A stretch of 64,000 nt of DNA from NCBI RefSeq assembly GCF_900316465.1, contig NZ_ONDD01000014.1, positions 1-64,000 on the forward strand, read 5' to 3'. Below are positions 1-7,533 of the stretch, in pieces. The position numbers and the translations under genes were made by a program. The DNA comes from an uncultured Fibrobacter sp. (GTDB lineage Bacteria; Fibrobacterota; Fibrobacteria; Fibrobacterales; Fibrobacteraceae). How positions within the stretch are numbered: the first letter of the stretch is position 1; each line of letters begins with the position of its first letter. Below the pieces are notes generated by a model, which saw only the letters and a list, made by a program, of their open reading frames with translations, was not told where the DNA came from and did no database searches.

Positions 1-428
1 CGGTTGCCCGACTTGATTTCAAGCTGGAGCGGGGGCTTGACCAGCATGATTTCTTGATTCAGCCGTTGCTTGAAGCCCTCATAAATTTCGCGCCGGAGCT
101 TGGCGGACTTGAGCATGTTGCAGGCGCTATCGCAGGCAATTCCTGCCAGCACATGAACGCTCCGGCTAGAATCTACCGCCGCAGACAAATCGGCCCACGG
201 GCCATGCCGCGAGCGCTTGACTTTCGGGAGTTTGAAATAGTCCTCAGGGAAGCCCTCCAGGTGCGCAATCAAAGCAGATTCCGCATCATAAATCTGCTGT
301 TGCATTTGCGCTCGCCGCAAGGCCACTCGTCGCAGGCCTCCAGGCGTTTGCAAAAGCGAGGTCAGCAATAGCGTCACCGCCAAAAGGATCCCTAACACAA
401 GCGGCAAAACGGCACCACGCTTACTCAT
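1..428 (-). CDS. Pseudopilin-like protein (GspK/PilX-type), 3' end outside window
   Basis: An open frame starts at an ATG at 428 and runs off the left edge, giving about 142 visible residues. It begins MSKRGAVLPLVLGILLAV: a short basic segment followed by a single hydrophobic helix. That is the layout of GspK or PilX-type minor pseudopilins, which often start with a basic residue, RG and a long aliphatic stretch. The rest is soluble and charged, with no motif I recognise. The start overlaps the end of the preceding gene by 8 bp, so it is probably translationally coupled as the third gene of the secretin operon. The GspK/PilX reading rests on the N-terminus and context only. Another bitopic accessory protein is possible. 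Confidence 0.55.
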   Translation of the reverse strand, partial: MSKRGAVLPLVLGILLAVTLLLTSLLQTPGGLRRVALRRAQMQQQIYDAESALIAHLEGFPEDYFKLPKVKRSRHGPWADLSAAVDSSRSVHVLAGIACDSACNMLKSAKLRREIYEGFKQRLNQEIMLVKPPLQLEIKSGN

Positions 429-1506
429 GAGCGCCCACCTTTTTCACGATGCTAGAATCACCGCAGGTCAAAGTAATTTGGTCGCGCCCGATTGCCCGAA
501 CCTCAAACGAGCCCAAGGAATCTCCGACCAAAATTTCTTTAGACTCCCCCGCCATCGCAATCACAGCCAGCTCTTCGCCCACGACTCCCTTCAAGAAAAT
601 CTCCGGCAAAAGGCACTGGGGTTTCCGCACCTGCGGAACACTAGATTCCGACACATCCATTACCTCGTTCCAATCCGGCGAAACCTCCAGCAACGAAATT
701 TCTGGCATTGACAATTCCGGCGGCATCACATCTTTCAAAATCGAAGGATGAGCCGGATTCCAAATTTTCCCAAGCAATAACGCAAACGCAAGTATCGCTA
801 GCCAAAAAAGCCTGTGACCAAGCAATGCGCTAGCAAATTCTGCGAATTCCTTCGTCTCATTCACTTCGGGCTTTCGCAAGTCACGCCCTCGCCAAAAGGA
901 ATCTCGCGAAGCCCGCTTGAATAACGCCTGCGAAAAATCGCCTTGCAGCGGAATTTCTTCAAAATGATTCGCCCGCGAAAACAGCGCATCGCTTTCTAAA
1001 AAACGCCGGAACCGCGACAACGCCAAATCCAATTTTGCACGCGGTCCCACATCGTCTTCGGACCAGTGACACAAACGGCCTTCAAAGAATACAAGCACAA
1101 AAAGCCGACCTTCTGCGTGAGCATAGCACAAATAATTTCCGGCGTTATCGCTTTCGGGCAACGCGCGAATTATTTGGTCTGCCGCCGCCGAAAGCCAAAT
1201 CTGTTCAGGCAGGACACGCCGACCGTTTTTTTCAATAGGATTTTCCACCAGCGCCACCAAGAATCTGGAGCGCCGTCCATCAGCAAAATTGAAAGAGACC
1301 AAGTGCCAAATCCGGTAAAAGCCACCGCTTTCCTGCAGGCGCATACACGTACGCGGGAACTCTTTTTCAAACAATCGCTCAAGTTCAGCTTGCGCCGGGA
1401 TTTCATCAAACGTCGTCGTACATTCCCATGTCAAGAACTTTGCCTCTACAGGAACCACACGCGCAAAGCTCCATTTTCTAAACATCGTCGTCATATTCAA
1501 AATCAT
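421..1506 (-). CDS. Bitopic inner-membrane secretion protein, GspL-like with PilP/GspC-like C-terminus
   Basis: This 361-residue protein has a soluble N-terminal region of about 225 residues, one strong membrane helix near residues 230-248 (RLFWLAILAFALLLG), and a periplasmic part. The last 60 residues, from FLKGVVGEELAVIAM onward, have the small beta-sandwich pattern of PilP and GspC HR domains, which contact the secretin. The N-terminal part loosely recalls the cytoplasmic actin-like domain of GspL/PilM, but I see no clear nucleotide-binding motif. The start overlaps the secretin stop in an ATGA arrangement. I infer an assembly-platform protein that links the cytoplasmic side to the secretin encoded just upstream. 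The exact family is uncertain. Confidence 0.55.
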   Translation of the reverse strand: MILNMTTMFRKWSFARVVPVEAKFLTWECTTTFDEIPAQAELERLFEKEFPRTCMRLQESGGFYRIWHLVSFNFADGRRSRFLVALVENPIEKNGRRVLPEQIWLSAAADQIIRALPESDNAGNYLCYAHAEGRLFVLVFFEGRLCHWSEDDVGPRAKLDLALSRFRRFLESDALFSRANHFEEIPLQGDFSQALFKRASRDSFWRGRDLRKPEVNETKEFAEFASALLGHRLFWLAILAFALLLGKIWNPAHPSILKDVMPPELSMPEISLLEVSPDWNEVMDVSESSVPQVRKPQCLLPEIFLKGVVGEELAVIAMAGESKEILVGDSLGSFEVRAIGRDQITLTCGDSSIVKKVGAHE

Positions 1507-3257
1507 AGTCCCGCCTTTACCACATGTGGTGTAATGAAAATTGCCAGTTCATTTTCTTCTTCCTCTTCGGAGGTGTAGCTGAACAAGCGCCCGATTACAG
1601 GGATACTCCCGAGGAATGGCACCGCCGACCGCACCTCGGATTTACTCTTACGAATCAGGCCTCCCAAGCAAAGTGTTTCGCCATCTTTCAGCACCACCAT
1701 CGTCTTCAAGTTTCGCGTACTGATGTCGCGGGGGCCATCGCCGGAGCTACGCCCCGCCGACTTAATTTCAGGCGAGACGTCCAACGTAATCCGGCCCTCT
1801 TGCGTAACCGACGGCGTAAGTTCTAGCGAAATGCCATCGTTAAAGGAGCGGTAGTCTGTTATCGGGTAACCGTCGGCAGACACTTGGCTTACCAAGTAGT
1901 AGACGGTGTTTGTCACATTGAGCTCCGCCTTATTGCCGTTGAGCGTGGTCAAGCGCGGGCGCGCGAGCACCTCGGCCTGATTATTTTCTTCGAGCGAGGC
2001 TAGCTCCAGTTCAAAGCGGTCGGGCAAGAGCCCGATTTTACCGAAGGCGCCCGCCACCGAAAAGTCCTTGTCCATAAAATCGAAGTAGCCTCGCGCGCCA
2101 AGATCGCGTTCCGCGGTCTTACGCGTGGCACCGCTATGCAGCCCGATTTCAAAGCCACGCCCGCGCTTAAATTCTACCACAATGCAAGAGAGTGTCACCT
2201 GCAACGCCGGAATATCAATCTGCTTGAGCAAGTCTACCGCCATCTGGATTTCAAAATGCGAACCGCCCAGCAGCAGTGCATTCTGTTCTTTAATCTCGGT
2301 CGCTACAAAGTTCGGGCTGGGCGCAAACTTGCCCAAGTATGCAAGCGCCCGCTCGCTATGAACATGCCGCAGCGGGTAAAGTTTGCTCGCCGAAAGCGCC
2401 TTGTGCGTACCGCCCTCGCTCACGTACAAGGTCTTGCCCTCAAGCGCAAAACTGTACCGCCGCCCCTTAAACAGCGACTCAATCAAACAATCAAGCGTCA
2501 CCGCATGCAACTTAAGTCGCATACTTTCGCGGATATCGCCATACAGCGCCAAGTTCAAATCCGCAACCTCGGCAAGTACGTTCAACGCCTGCGCCAAATC
2601 ACCATCGTTCACCTCGGCGCTGAACAAGTCTCCATCTCTGAAAATCCGGATTTTATCGTTCGCTTCGCTTGCGGCCTTACTCCCGGCGCTTACCCTCAGG
2701 CATCCGCCTTCACGCCAAACCCGAAAACCATGTACAGACATGATCGAGCGAAATGCCGCCTCGGCAGGCATGGAGCGAAGCTCGCCCGTAATGCGGCCTT
2801 CAAGCCCAGGTACCGCCAAAATATTCAGGCCCGAATTCAAGGCAAACTCGCGCACGAATTCGCCCACCTCTTTATCCTTCACCGACAGCGAGACAAGCGA
2901 ATCGCGCAGGGTAAATTCATGCTCGCCGCGCTCCCTCGCACGCCGCACATGGAACACGGATTCCCGCTGCACCAATTCAAGCCCGTGGGCCGAACAGAGC
3001 GCCGTCAAGGCTTCCAGCACGCCCACGCCATCTAAATGAAACGTCACCTTCAAATCGAGGGCGTCATCCACCAGCACGGGGGTCTTGTACGCAAGCGAAA
3101 TCAAGCGCACCACCTCGGCAATTGGCGTGTCTACGAAATCCAGCGACACCGGTTTTTCGGCACGCACAGGAGCAAAACAGAGTAACGCCCCCAAAAGCAC
3201 AGGGGCAACCAACGCAAAGGCTCGCCTTGCGGGTTCAAACAACAATGTACGGGACAA
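1503..3257 (-). CDS. Secretin (GspD/PilQ-type outer-membrane channel) with three STN-like repeats
   Basis: A 584-residue secretin. I choose a TTG start at 3257 because GAGGGA lies just upstream and a signal peptide follows directly (AFALVAPVLLGALLCFAPVRA). The frame upstream of it is AT-rich and promoter-like. After cleavage there are three successive STN-like units (near residues 35-105, 118-185 and 205-280), then an N-domain ending near QIDIPALQ and the C-terminal secretin domain, which includes LNGNKAELNVTNTVYYLV and the late motif VPFLGSIPVIGRLF. The family forms multimeric outer-membrane pores. It heads an operon with the GspL/GspC-like and pseudopilin-like genes and is separate from the pilMNOPQ locus at 40-46 kb, so this is a second secretin system. 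Confidence 0.85.
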   Translation of the reverse strand: MSRTLLFEPARRAFALVAPVLLGALLCFAPVRAEKPVSLDFVDTPIAEVVRLISLAYKTPVLVDDALDLKVTFHLDGVGVLEALTALCSAHGLELVQRESVFHVRRARERGEHEFTLRDSLVSLSVKDKEVGEFVREFALNSGLNILAVPGLEGRITGELRSMPAEAAFRSIMSVHGFRVWREGGCLRVSAGSKAASEANDKIRIFRDGDLFSAEVNDGDLAQALNVLAEVADLNLALYGDIRESMRLKLHAVTLDCLIESLFKGRRYSFALEGKTLYVSEGGTHKALSASKLYPLRHVHSERALAYLGKFAPSPNFVATEIKEQNALLLGGSHFEIQMAVDLLKQIDIPALQVTLSCIVVEFKRGRGFEIGLHSGATRKTAERDLGARGYFDFMDKDFSVAGAFGKIGLLPDRFELELASLEENNQAEVLARPRLTTLNGNKAELNVTNTVYYLVSQVSADGYPITDYRSFNDGISLELTPSVTQEGRITLDVSPEIKSAGRSSGDGPRDISTRNLKTMVVLKDGETLCLGGLIRKSKSEVRSAVPFLGSIPVIGRLFSYTSEEEEENELAIFITPHVVKAGL

Positions 3258-3325
3258 TATTCCCTCGGGAACGGCAATAACCCTGCCCGGGATATAAAAA
3301 AGATTCCCAATTTGGCGAATCGACG

Positions 3326-3351
3326 CAAAGATACAAAAATAATCGCAAAAA
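3326..3351 (-). promoter_or_regulatory. Candidate promoter for the secretin operon
   Basis: On the minus strand TATCTTTG (3333 to 3326) fits the TAnnTTTG element, with a TTTTTG tract (near 3351) about 12 bases upstream. It lies about 70 bp before the proposed TTG start, in an AT-rich divergent region shared with metK. No experimental support is available here. Confidence 0.4.
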
Positions 3352-3392
3352 GAACAAATTGGTCGCGACAAAGCTATTTGGAGTTGTCAGAG

Positions 3393-3419
3393 TTTATGCA
3401 TTTTTGTACATTTATGCAT
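3393..3419 (+). repeat. Direct repeat TTTATGCAT x2 upstream of metK
   Basis: TTTATGCAT occurs at 3393-3401 and again at 3411-3419, start-to-start spacing 18 bp, which puts both copies on nearly the same face of the helix. Each contains the palindrome ATGCAT. A TAnnTTTA-like promoter element (3407-3414) overlaps the second copy, so an operator role is plausible but unproven. Confidence 0.4.
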
Positions 3420-3438
3420 AGAAAAACACAAACCCGTT

Positions 3439-3491
3439 TTTTCAGCGCTTGGGAATGCTCAAAAACGCGACATTCTTTTTGGTGCTGAAAA
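3439..3491 (+). promoter_or_regulatory. Candidate structured 5' leader of metK
   Basis: The arm TTTTCAGC (3439-3446) pairs with GCTGAAAA (3484-3491). Inside it GAATG (3453-3457) pairs with CATTC (3471-3475). The ribosome binding site AAGGAG (3496-3501) starts five bases after the outer arm. I see no match to a SAM riboswitch class I know, so this is a candidate leader structure only. Confidence 0.4.
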
Positions 3492-3506
3492 CATTAAGGA
3501 GCCTAC

Positions 3507-4697
3507 ATGGCACATTATCTCTTTACTTCTGAATCGGTGTCCAAGGGACACCCGGACAAAGTTTGCGACCAGATTTCTGACGCTATCCTCGACGCCTGCC
3601 TTGCGCAGGACCCGAATAGCCGCGTCGCTTGCGAAACGCTCGTGAACACGGGCCTCGTCGTGATTTCCGGCGAAATCACCACCAAGGCAGTGATTGACTA
3701 CCAGCAGATTGCACGCAAGACCATCAAGGGTATCGGCTACGTGAATCCGGAACTCGCCTTCGACTACAAGGGCTGCTCCGTGCTCGTCGCTATGGACAAG
3801 CAGTCTCCGGACATCGCTCAGGGCGTGGACGCCAAGGCCGCAGACGGTAAGGAAGATGACAAGCAGGGTGCCGGTGACCAGGGCATGATGTTCGGTTACG
3901 CCGTCAACGAAACCAAGGAACTGATGCCGCTCCCGATTAGCCTCGCCCACAAGCTCATGGAAGAAATCCAGAACCTCCGCGAAAAGGGCAAGATCAAGTG
4001 GCTCCGCCCGGACGCCAAGTCCCAGGTGACTGTTGAATATGACGAAAACGACAAGCCGGTCCGCGTGGACACAGTCGTTATTTCTACCCAGCACGACGAA
4101 TTCGTGAACGGCAAGGAACTCAAGCATGCCACGATCGAAAAGGAAATCATCGAAAAGCTCATTAAAAAGGTGATTCCGGCCAAGTTGCTCGACAAGAAGA
4201 CCCGTTACCTCGTGAACCCGACCGGCAAGTTCGTGGTCGGTGGCCCGCACGGTGACTGCGGCCTCACCGGTCGTAAGATTATCGTCGACACCTACGGCGG
4301 CATGGGCCGTCATGGTGGTGGCGCATTCAGCGGTAAGGACCCGTCCAAGGTCGACCGCAGTGCCGCTTACGCCGCTCGCTATGTGGCAAAGAACATCGTG
4401 GCTGCTGGCCTCGCCTACCGTTGCGAAGTCCAGCTCGCTTACGCTATCGGTTACTCCAAGCCGGTGTCTGTTCTCGTGAACACCTTCGGCACGGGTAAGA
4501 TCAGCGACCGCGAAATCGAAGCCATTGTCGCCAAGACCTTCGACCTCTCTCCGGCCGGCATCGTGAAGATGCTTGACCTGAAGAAGCCGGGCTACCAGTC
4601 TACCGCCGCTCTCGGCCACTTCGGCCGCACGGGCGCACGCTTCACTTGGGAAAAGACCGACAAGGCCGCCACGCTCAAGAAGCTCGCCAAGATTTAG
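3507..4697 (+). CDS. metK: S-adenosylmethionine synthetase
   Basis: A 396-residue MetK, which makes S-adenosylmethionine from methionine and ATP in the cytoplasm. Diagnostic segments are SESVSKGHPDKVCDQISDA at the N-terminus, GAGDQGMMFGYA (ATP-binding signature), and GGPHGDCGLTGRKIIVDTYG followed by GGGAFSGKDPSKVDRS. Length and order are normal for the family. AAGGAG lies six bases before the ATG. It is a single-gene unit, with a possibly structured leader upstream and a strong terminator downstream shared with the convergent pectate lyase gene. Confidence 0.97.
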   Translation: MAHYLFTSESVSKGHPDKVCDQISDAILDACLAQDPNSRVACETLVNTGLVVISGEITTKAVIDYQQIARKTIKGIGYVNPELAFDYKGCSVLVAMDKQSPDIAQGVDAKAADGKEDDKQGAGDQGMMFGYAVNETKELMPLPISLAHKLMEEIQNLREKGKIKWLRPDAKSQVTVEYDENDKPVRVDTVVISTQHDEFVNGKELKHATIEKEIIEKLIKKVIPAKLLDKKTRYLVNPTGKFVVGGPHGDCGLTGRKIIVDTYGGMGRHGGGAFSGKDPSKVDRSAAYAARYVAKNIVAAGLAYRCEVQLAYAIGYSKPVSVLVNTFGTGKISDREIEAIVAKTFDLSPAGIVKMLDLKKPGYQSTAALGHFGRTGARFTWEKTDKAATLKKLAKI

Positions 4698-4753
4698 GCT
4701 GCGGAGGTTTAGCAACCGCTAAACGGCGCAGGCCTAGCGCAAGATATAAAAAC

Positions 4754-4782
4754 GGCCCCGAGATTTTCGGGGCTGTTTCTTT
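4754..4782. terminator. Bidirectional terminator between metK and the pectate lyase gene
   Basis: GCCCCGA and TCGGGGC form a GC-rich stem (4754-4773) with a T-rich stretch downstream on the plus strand and A-rich bases upstream that serve the minus strand. Confidence 0.8.
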
Positions 4783-4804
4783 TACATGCCGAAGCGATTC
4801 GCGT

Positions 4805-6541
4805 TTATTTCACTGCGGTAAAGTAGCTTCTGCTTACGCCCGGAGCGGTAACGCGTACCAGGTACACGCCCGCGGGGAGGCCTGCGGTCAGTTCACGCGT
4901 GTTACGGAGCATCGACTGCGAGACATTTTCCGTTTTACGGACAAACTTTCCGTCGGTCGCATAGACACTCACGGTGTATGCACCTTGCTGGAGCGACAAG
5001 CCCGAAAGCATCGGGATGGCCGTCTTGGATGTATCGCCCAAACTCGTGTCGCGGACAGTCGTATCCTTCTTCGAGGTATCCGGCGAAACCACCTGCGCCT
5101 TCACAAGCGTTACATCGAACTGGTCGATATTCGGGCCGTCATTGCCGCCGACGGTTGCGAACTTAACCGCATTTTCGCCCGCGGCAAGACTCACGAGAAC
5201 TTCCTGCGTATTCCAGGTCGTCCACGCCCCCGTCGCCTTGAACGACGCGGTCGCGGTGTCGAGGCCCGCACTTACAGCAAGACTGCGCGCCTCGCCAGAG
5301 CCGTTAGCGAAATCGATTTCGAACTTATACTGGCCCGCGGTATCCACTTTCACGGGCACGACCACGTTTCCGCCCTTGTCAAAGTTCACGTATCCGTCAC
5401 CGTGAAAGCCCGAGTTGCTGCTTTCAGAAACGCCGCCCGTAATGGAGCCCTTTTCTGCCTGATACTGCTTATCGGGAGTCGGAGGCGGCGGTTCCACATA
5501 GTCCGCATCACATTCCGTAGGGCTCTTGAGGGTCGCTCCCGCATTCACCTTCACGGCGGCCTCCACCTCGCTTGCCGGCAGCATGAATCCCGTGTAGTCG
5601 TAGGGCGGCGTAAACGACGTTCCCGTGCCTTTCGTATTGCCGGAGCAGTTCGTAAAGATATTGTCGATAACCTCGTTCACGCCGGTGCCGTTCGCATTGC
5701 CGGTATAAATCGGGTTCGCCTCGTTGATAAACACGTTCCGCTCGGTGCGCACACGACACATGTGGCCCGCCGAGACGCCCAGCACATCGGTCCCGTTCGT
5801 GACGCTCGCATCGCCGGTGAGGAGGTTATTCACCACGTGCACGTTCCCGTAACGGCAGCGCGGTTTGCGCTGGTTTGCGGCCTTCCACCAGTTGAACATG
5901 TAGGTCACGTTCAACTTGCCTTCGCTTTCGGGTTCGTTGTCGGAGCTACCGATAAGGTTCGAGAGGTTATGCGTGCTCTTTTTCTTGTAGCCGAAGATGC
6001 ACCAAGTAAACGTTACGTTGTCTGCACCCTTCACCACGTCGGCGTTGCCGTCCTGGCCGTCCCAGAATTCGCAGTGGTCAATCCAGATGTTCTTGGAGCC
6101 GTTGTTTTCGATGGTCAAGTTATCCCACGCCTGTTCGGCATTGCTGCCCGGGCCCTGGATGACGATGTTGCGGATGATGATGTTCGAAGCCTTGCTGATG
6201 TGGATGGGGGCCTTGAGAACGGTTCCCGGCCTGAGCCCGATAATCGTCTTGTTGGAGCCGGTGATGTTCAGGCGGTCTCCCGTGCGACCGCTCCAGCCGC
6301 TACCGAGCACGCCATCAATGTAGATGACCCGCGGCGAGGAATCCTTCGCGTATTTTTGCAGGTCGGCGAATGTCGTAACTGTAATGGGGGCCACGTTACC
6401 GCCGCCCGTCACCTCGAACGCAGTCGACGTACGGCCCGAACGGGTCGCCCAGCCGATGGGCTTACACTGGTCCACCGCGGCGGACGCACAAACCGCGAGC
6501 CCGCACAAGACGGCAATAATTTTGGAAGGTACTTCAAACAT
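4805..6541 (-). CDS. Secreted PL1 pectate lyase with CBM6/35-like module and T9SS-type tail
   Basis: I start this 578-residue protein at the ATG at 6541, preceded by AAGGAG, and not at the upstream ATG. A signal peptide follows (IIAVLCGLAVCASA). Residues about 25-340 are a family 1 polysaccharide lyase beta-helix: NIWIDHCEFWDGQDGNADV and VTFTWCIFG mark the calcium/substrate region, and NQRKPRCRYGNVHVVNN carries the catalytic-type arginine. After a proline-rich linker comes a carbohydrate-binding module of the CBM6/35 sort (from YQAEKGSITGG to DQFDVTL). A threonine/aspartate linker leads to an about 80-residue C-terminal domain ending GLPAGVYLVRVTAPGVSRS, like T9SS sorting domains. It should cleave pectate by beta-elimination outside the cell. 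The next genes on the strand side include porU, consistent with T9SS export. Confidence 0.9.
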   Translation of the reverse strand: MFEVPSKIIAVLCGLAVCASAAVDQCKPIGWATRSGRTSTAFEVTGGGNVAPITVTTFADLQKYAKDSSPRVIYIDGVLGSGWSGRTGDRLNITGSNKTIIGLRPGTVLKAPIHISKASNIIIRNIVIQGPGSNAEQAWDNLTIENNGSKNIWIDHCEFWDGQDGNADVVKGADNVTFTWCIFGYKKKSTHNLSNLIGSSDNEPESEGKLNVTYMFNWWKAANQRKPRCRYGNVHVVNNLLTGDASVTNGTDVLGVSAGHMCRVRTERNVFINEANPIYTGNANGTGVNEVIDNIFTNCSGNTKGTGTSFTPPYDYTGFMLPASEVEAAVKVNAGATLKSPTECDADYVEPPPPTPDKQYQAEKGSITGGVSESSNSGFHGDGYVNFDKGGNVVVPVKVDTAGQYKFEIDFANGSGEARSLAVSAGLDTATASFKATGAWTTWNTQEVLVSLAAGENAVKFATVGGNDGPNIDQFDVTLVKAQVVSPDTSKKDTTVRDTSLGDTSKTAIPMLSGLSLQQGAYTVSVYATDGKFVRKTENVSQSMLRNTRELTAGLPAGVYLVRVTAPGVSRSYFTAVK

Positions 6542-6617
6542 CCCGCATACTCCTTGCGTCACCAACGCTTTTTTATAAATCTACCCTTTTTTCGCGCAAA
6601 AAGGGCGTTCAAGGCAT

Positions 6618-6657
6618 AAAAAAGCTTTTACAAGTTGTCCACGACAACGCTTTTTTT
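6618..6657 (-). terminator. Terminator after the porU-linked membrane protein gene
   Basis: GTTGTC (6634-6639) and GACAAC (6643-6648) form a stem extended by flanking GC and A/T runs, ending in a T-run on the minus strand. It is nearly symmetric and could work in both directions. Confidence 0.65.
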
Positions 6658-6664
6658 GAAGGCT

Positions 6665-7531
6665 TTACTTCTTCTTCTTGCCAGCGCCTTTTTTCTTCTT
6701 GTCCTTCATTTCGACGCGACGGCTTCCGGAACGCAAGCGTTCCCACGGGCCAAAACTCGAAATCGAAAAGAAGAACACGAAGAACCACACGAGGTATGCC
6801 ACAAACTGGAGCACGGCATAAGCCCAGTTGCGTTCACCCATGTCAAAAGTCATGGCAGAAACCAAGAGCAAAGAACCGATTACGACCGGCGCAAGCAACT
6901 GCTTGGCGGCTTTCACAAGCGCACCCGCCTGCGGCACGCCTTCGCTCAAGTGTTTGCCCGCAACCACGGCAAATGCCATAGCGCAAGCAAAGGCGAATGC
7001 AGAATGCACACCCCACATGAAGCTTGCCGCGGCATCGAACTTTGAAGAAATCACTTCAAGGATTCCGCTCAAGAACAGCCAAGAAAGCACAAACGGGAAC
7101 AGCGCGCAAGCGACCGAAAGTTTCACGAAAATGAACATGACAACCGCCACCAGCGCAAGGATTCCAAACATCGGGAGCGGCATGCTTTCGGCACCGCCCA
7201 GCACATACAAGGCCGCAAACGAAAGCACGGCAGAAACAGCCGAGGCAATACCCGCACGCACGCCGCCAAATACCACGAACATCACCACGCAGGCAATGCT
7301 TGCAACGCCAATGTAGCGGGCCGATTCCCACAATGCCTTTGCAGATTCCGTTTCAGCAAGCCACATTCCGAGAGCTTCAGAAGAGCCCAGCGGCAAAGAA
7401 ACAATTTCTTGCCAGCCAGTCGCCACAAATGAAACAGTCGCAATCACCATGACCACCAAAGCGATCAAACGAAAACGCAACATCAATTCCAAAAAAGTCT
7501 GAACTTTACCAGGCTTTTCACGCAAATCCAT
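6665..7531 (-). CDS. Polytopic inner-membrane protein of unknown function, in the porU operon
   Basis: A 288-residue protein with about eight hydrophobic helices (for example FRLIALVVMVIATVSFVA, SIACVVMFVVFGGV and FVAYLVWFFVFFFSI). It ends in a very basic tail rich in lysine (KDKKKKGAGKKKK), which should lie in the cytoplasm. No catalytic motif is recognisable. Its ribosome binding site GAGGT lies inside the last codons of porU and its start is 2 bp after the porU stop, so translation is probably coupled. The placement suggests a role near T9SS or envelope biogenesis, but that is inference from context only. Confidence 0.7.
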   Translation of the reverse strand: MDLREKPGKVQTFLELMLRFRLIALVVMVIATVSFVATGWQEIVSLPLGSSEALGMWLAETESAKALWESARYIGVASIACVVMFVVFGGVRAGIASAVSAVLSFAALYVLGGAESMPLPMFGILALVAVVMFIFVKLSVACALFPFVLSWLFLSGILEVISSKFDAAASFMWGVHSAFAFACAMAFAVVAGKHLSEGVPQAGALVKAAKQLLAPVVIGSLLLVSAMTFDMGERNWAYAVLQFVAYLVWFFVFFFSISSFGPWERLRSGSRRVEMKDKKKKGAGKKKK

Positions 7532-7533
7532 AA

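Noticed and set aside
3430..3500. Known SAM riboswitch before metK
   Set aside because: The stem does not match the conserved cores of SAM-I, SAM-II or SMK box that I know, so I only report a candidate leader structure.
4646..6619. Long plus-strand open frame opposite the pectate lyase
   Set aside because: It is rich in arginine and alanine without family signals, has no ribosome binding site and lies opposite a clear PL1 lyase. It is a shadow.
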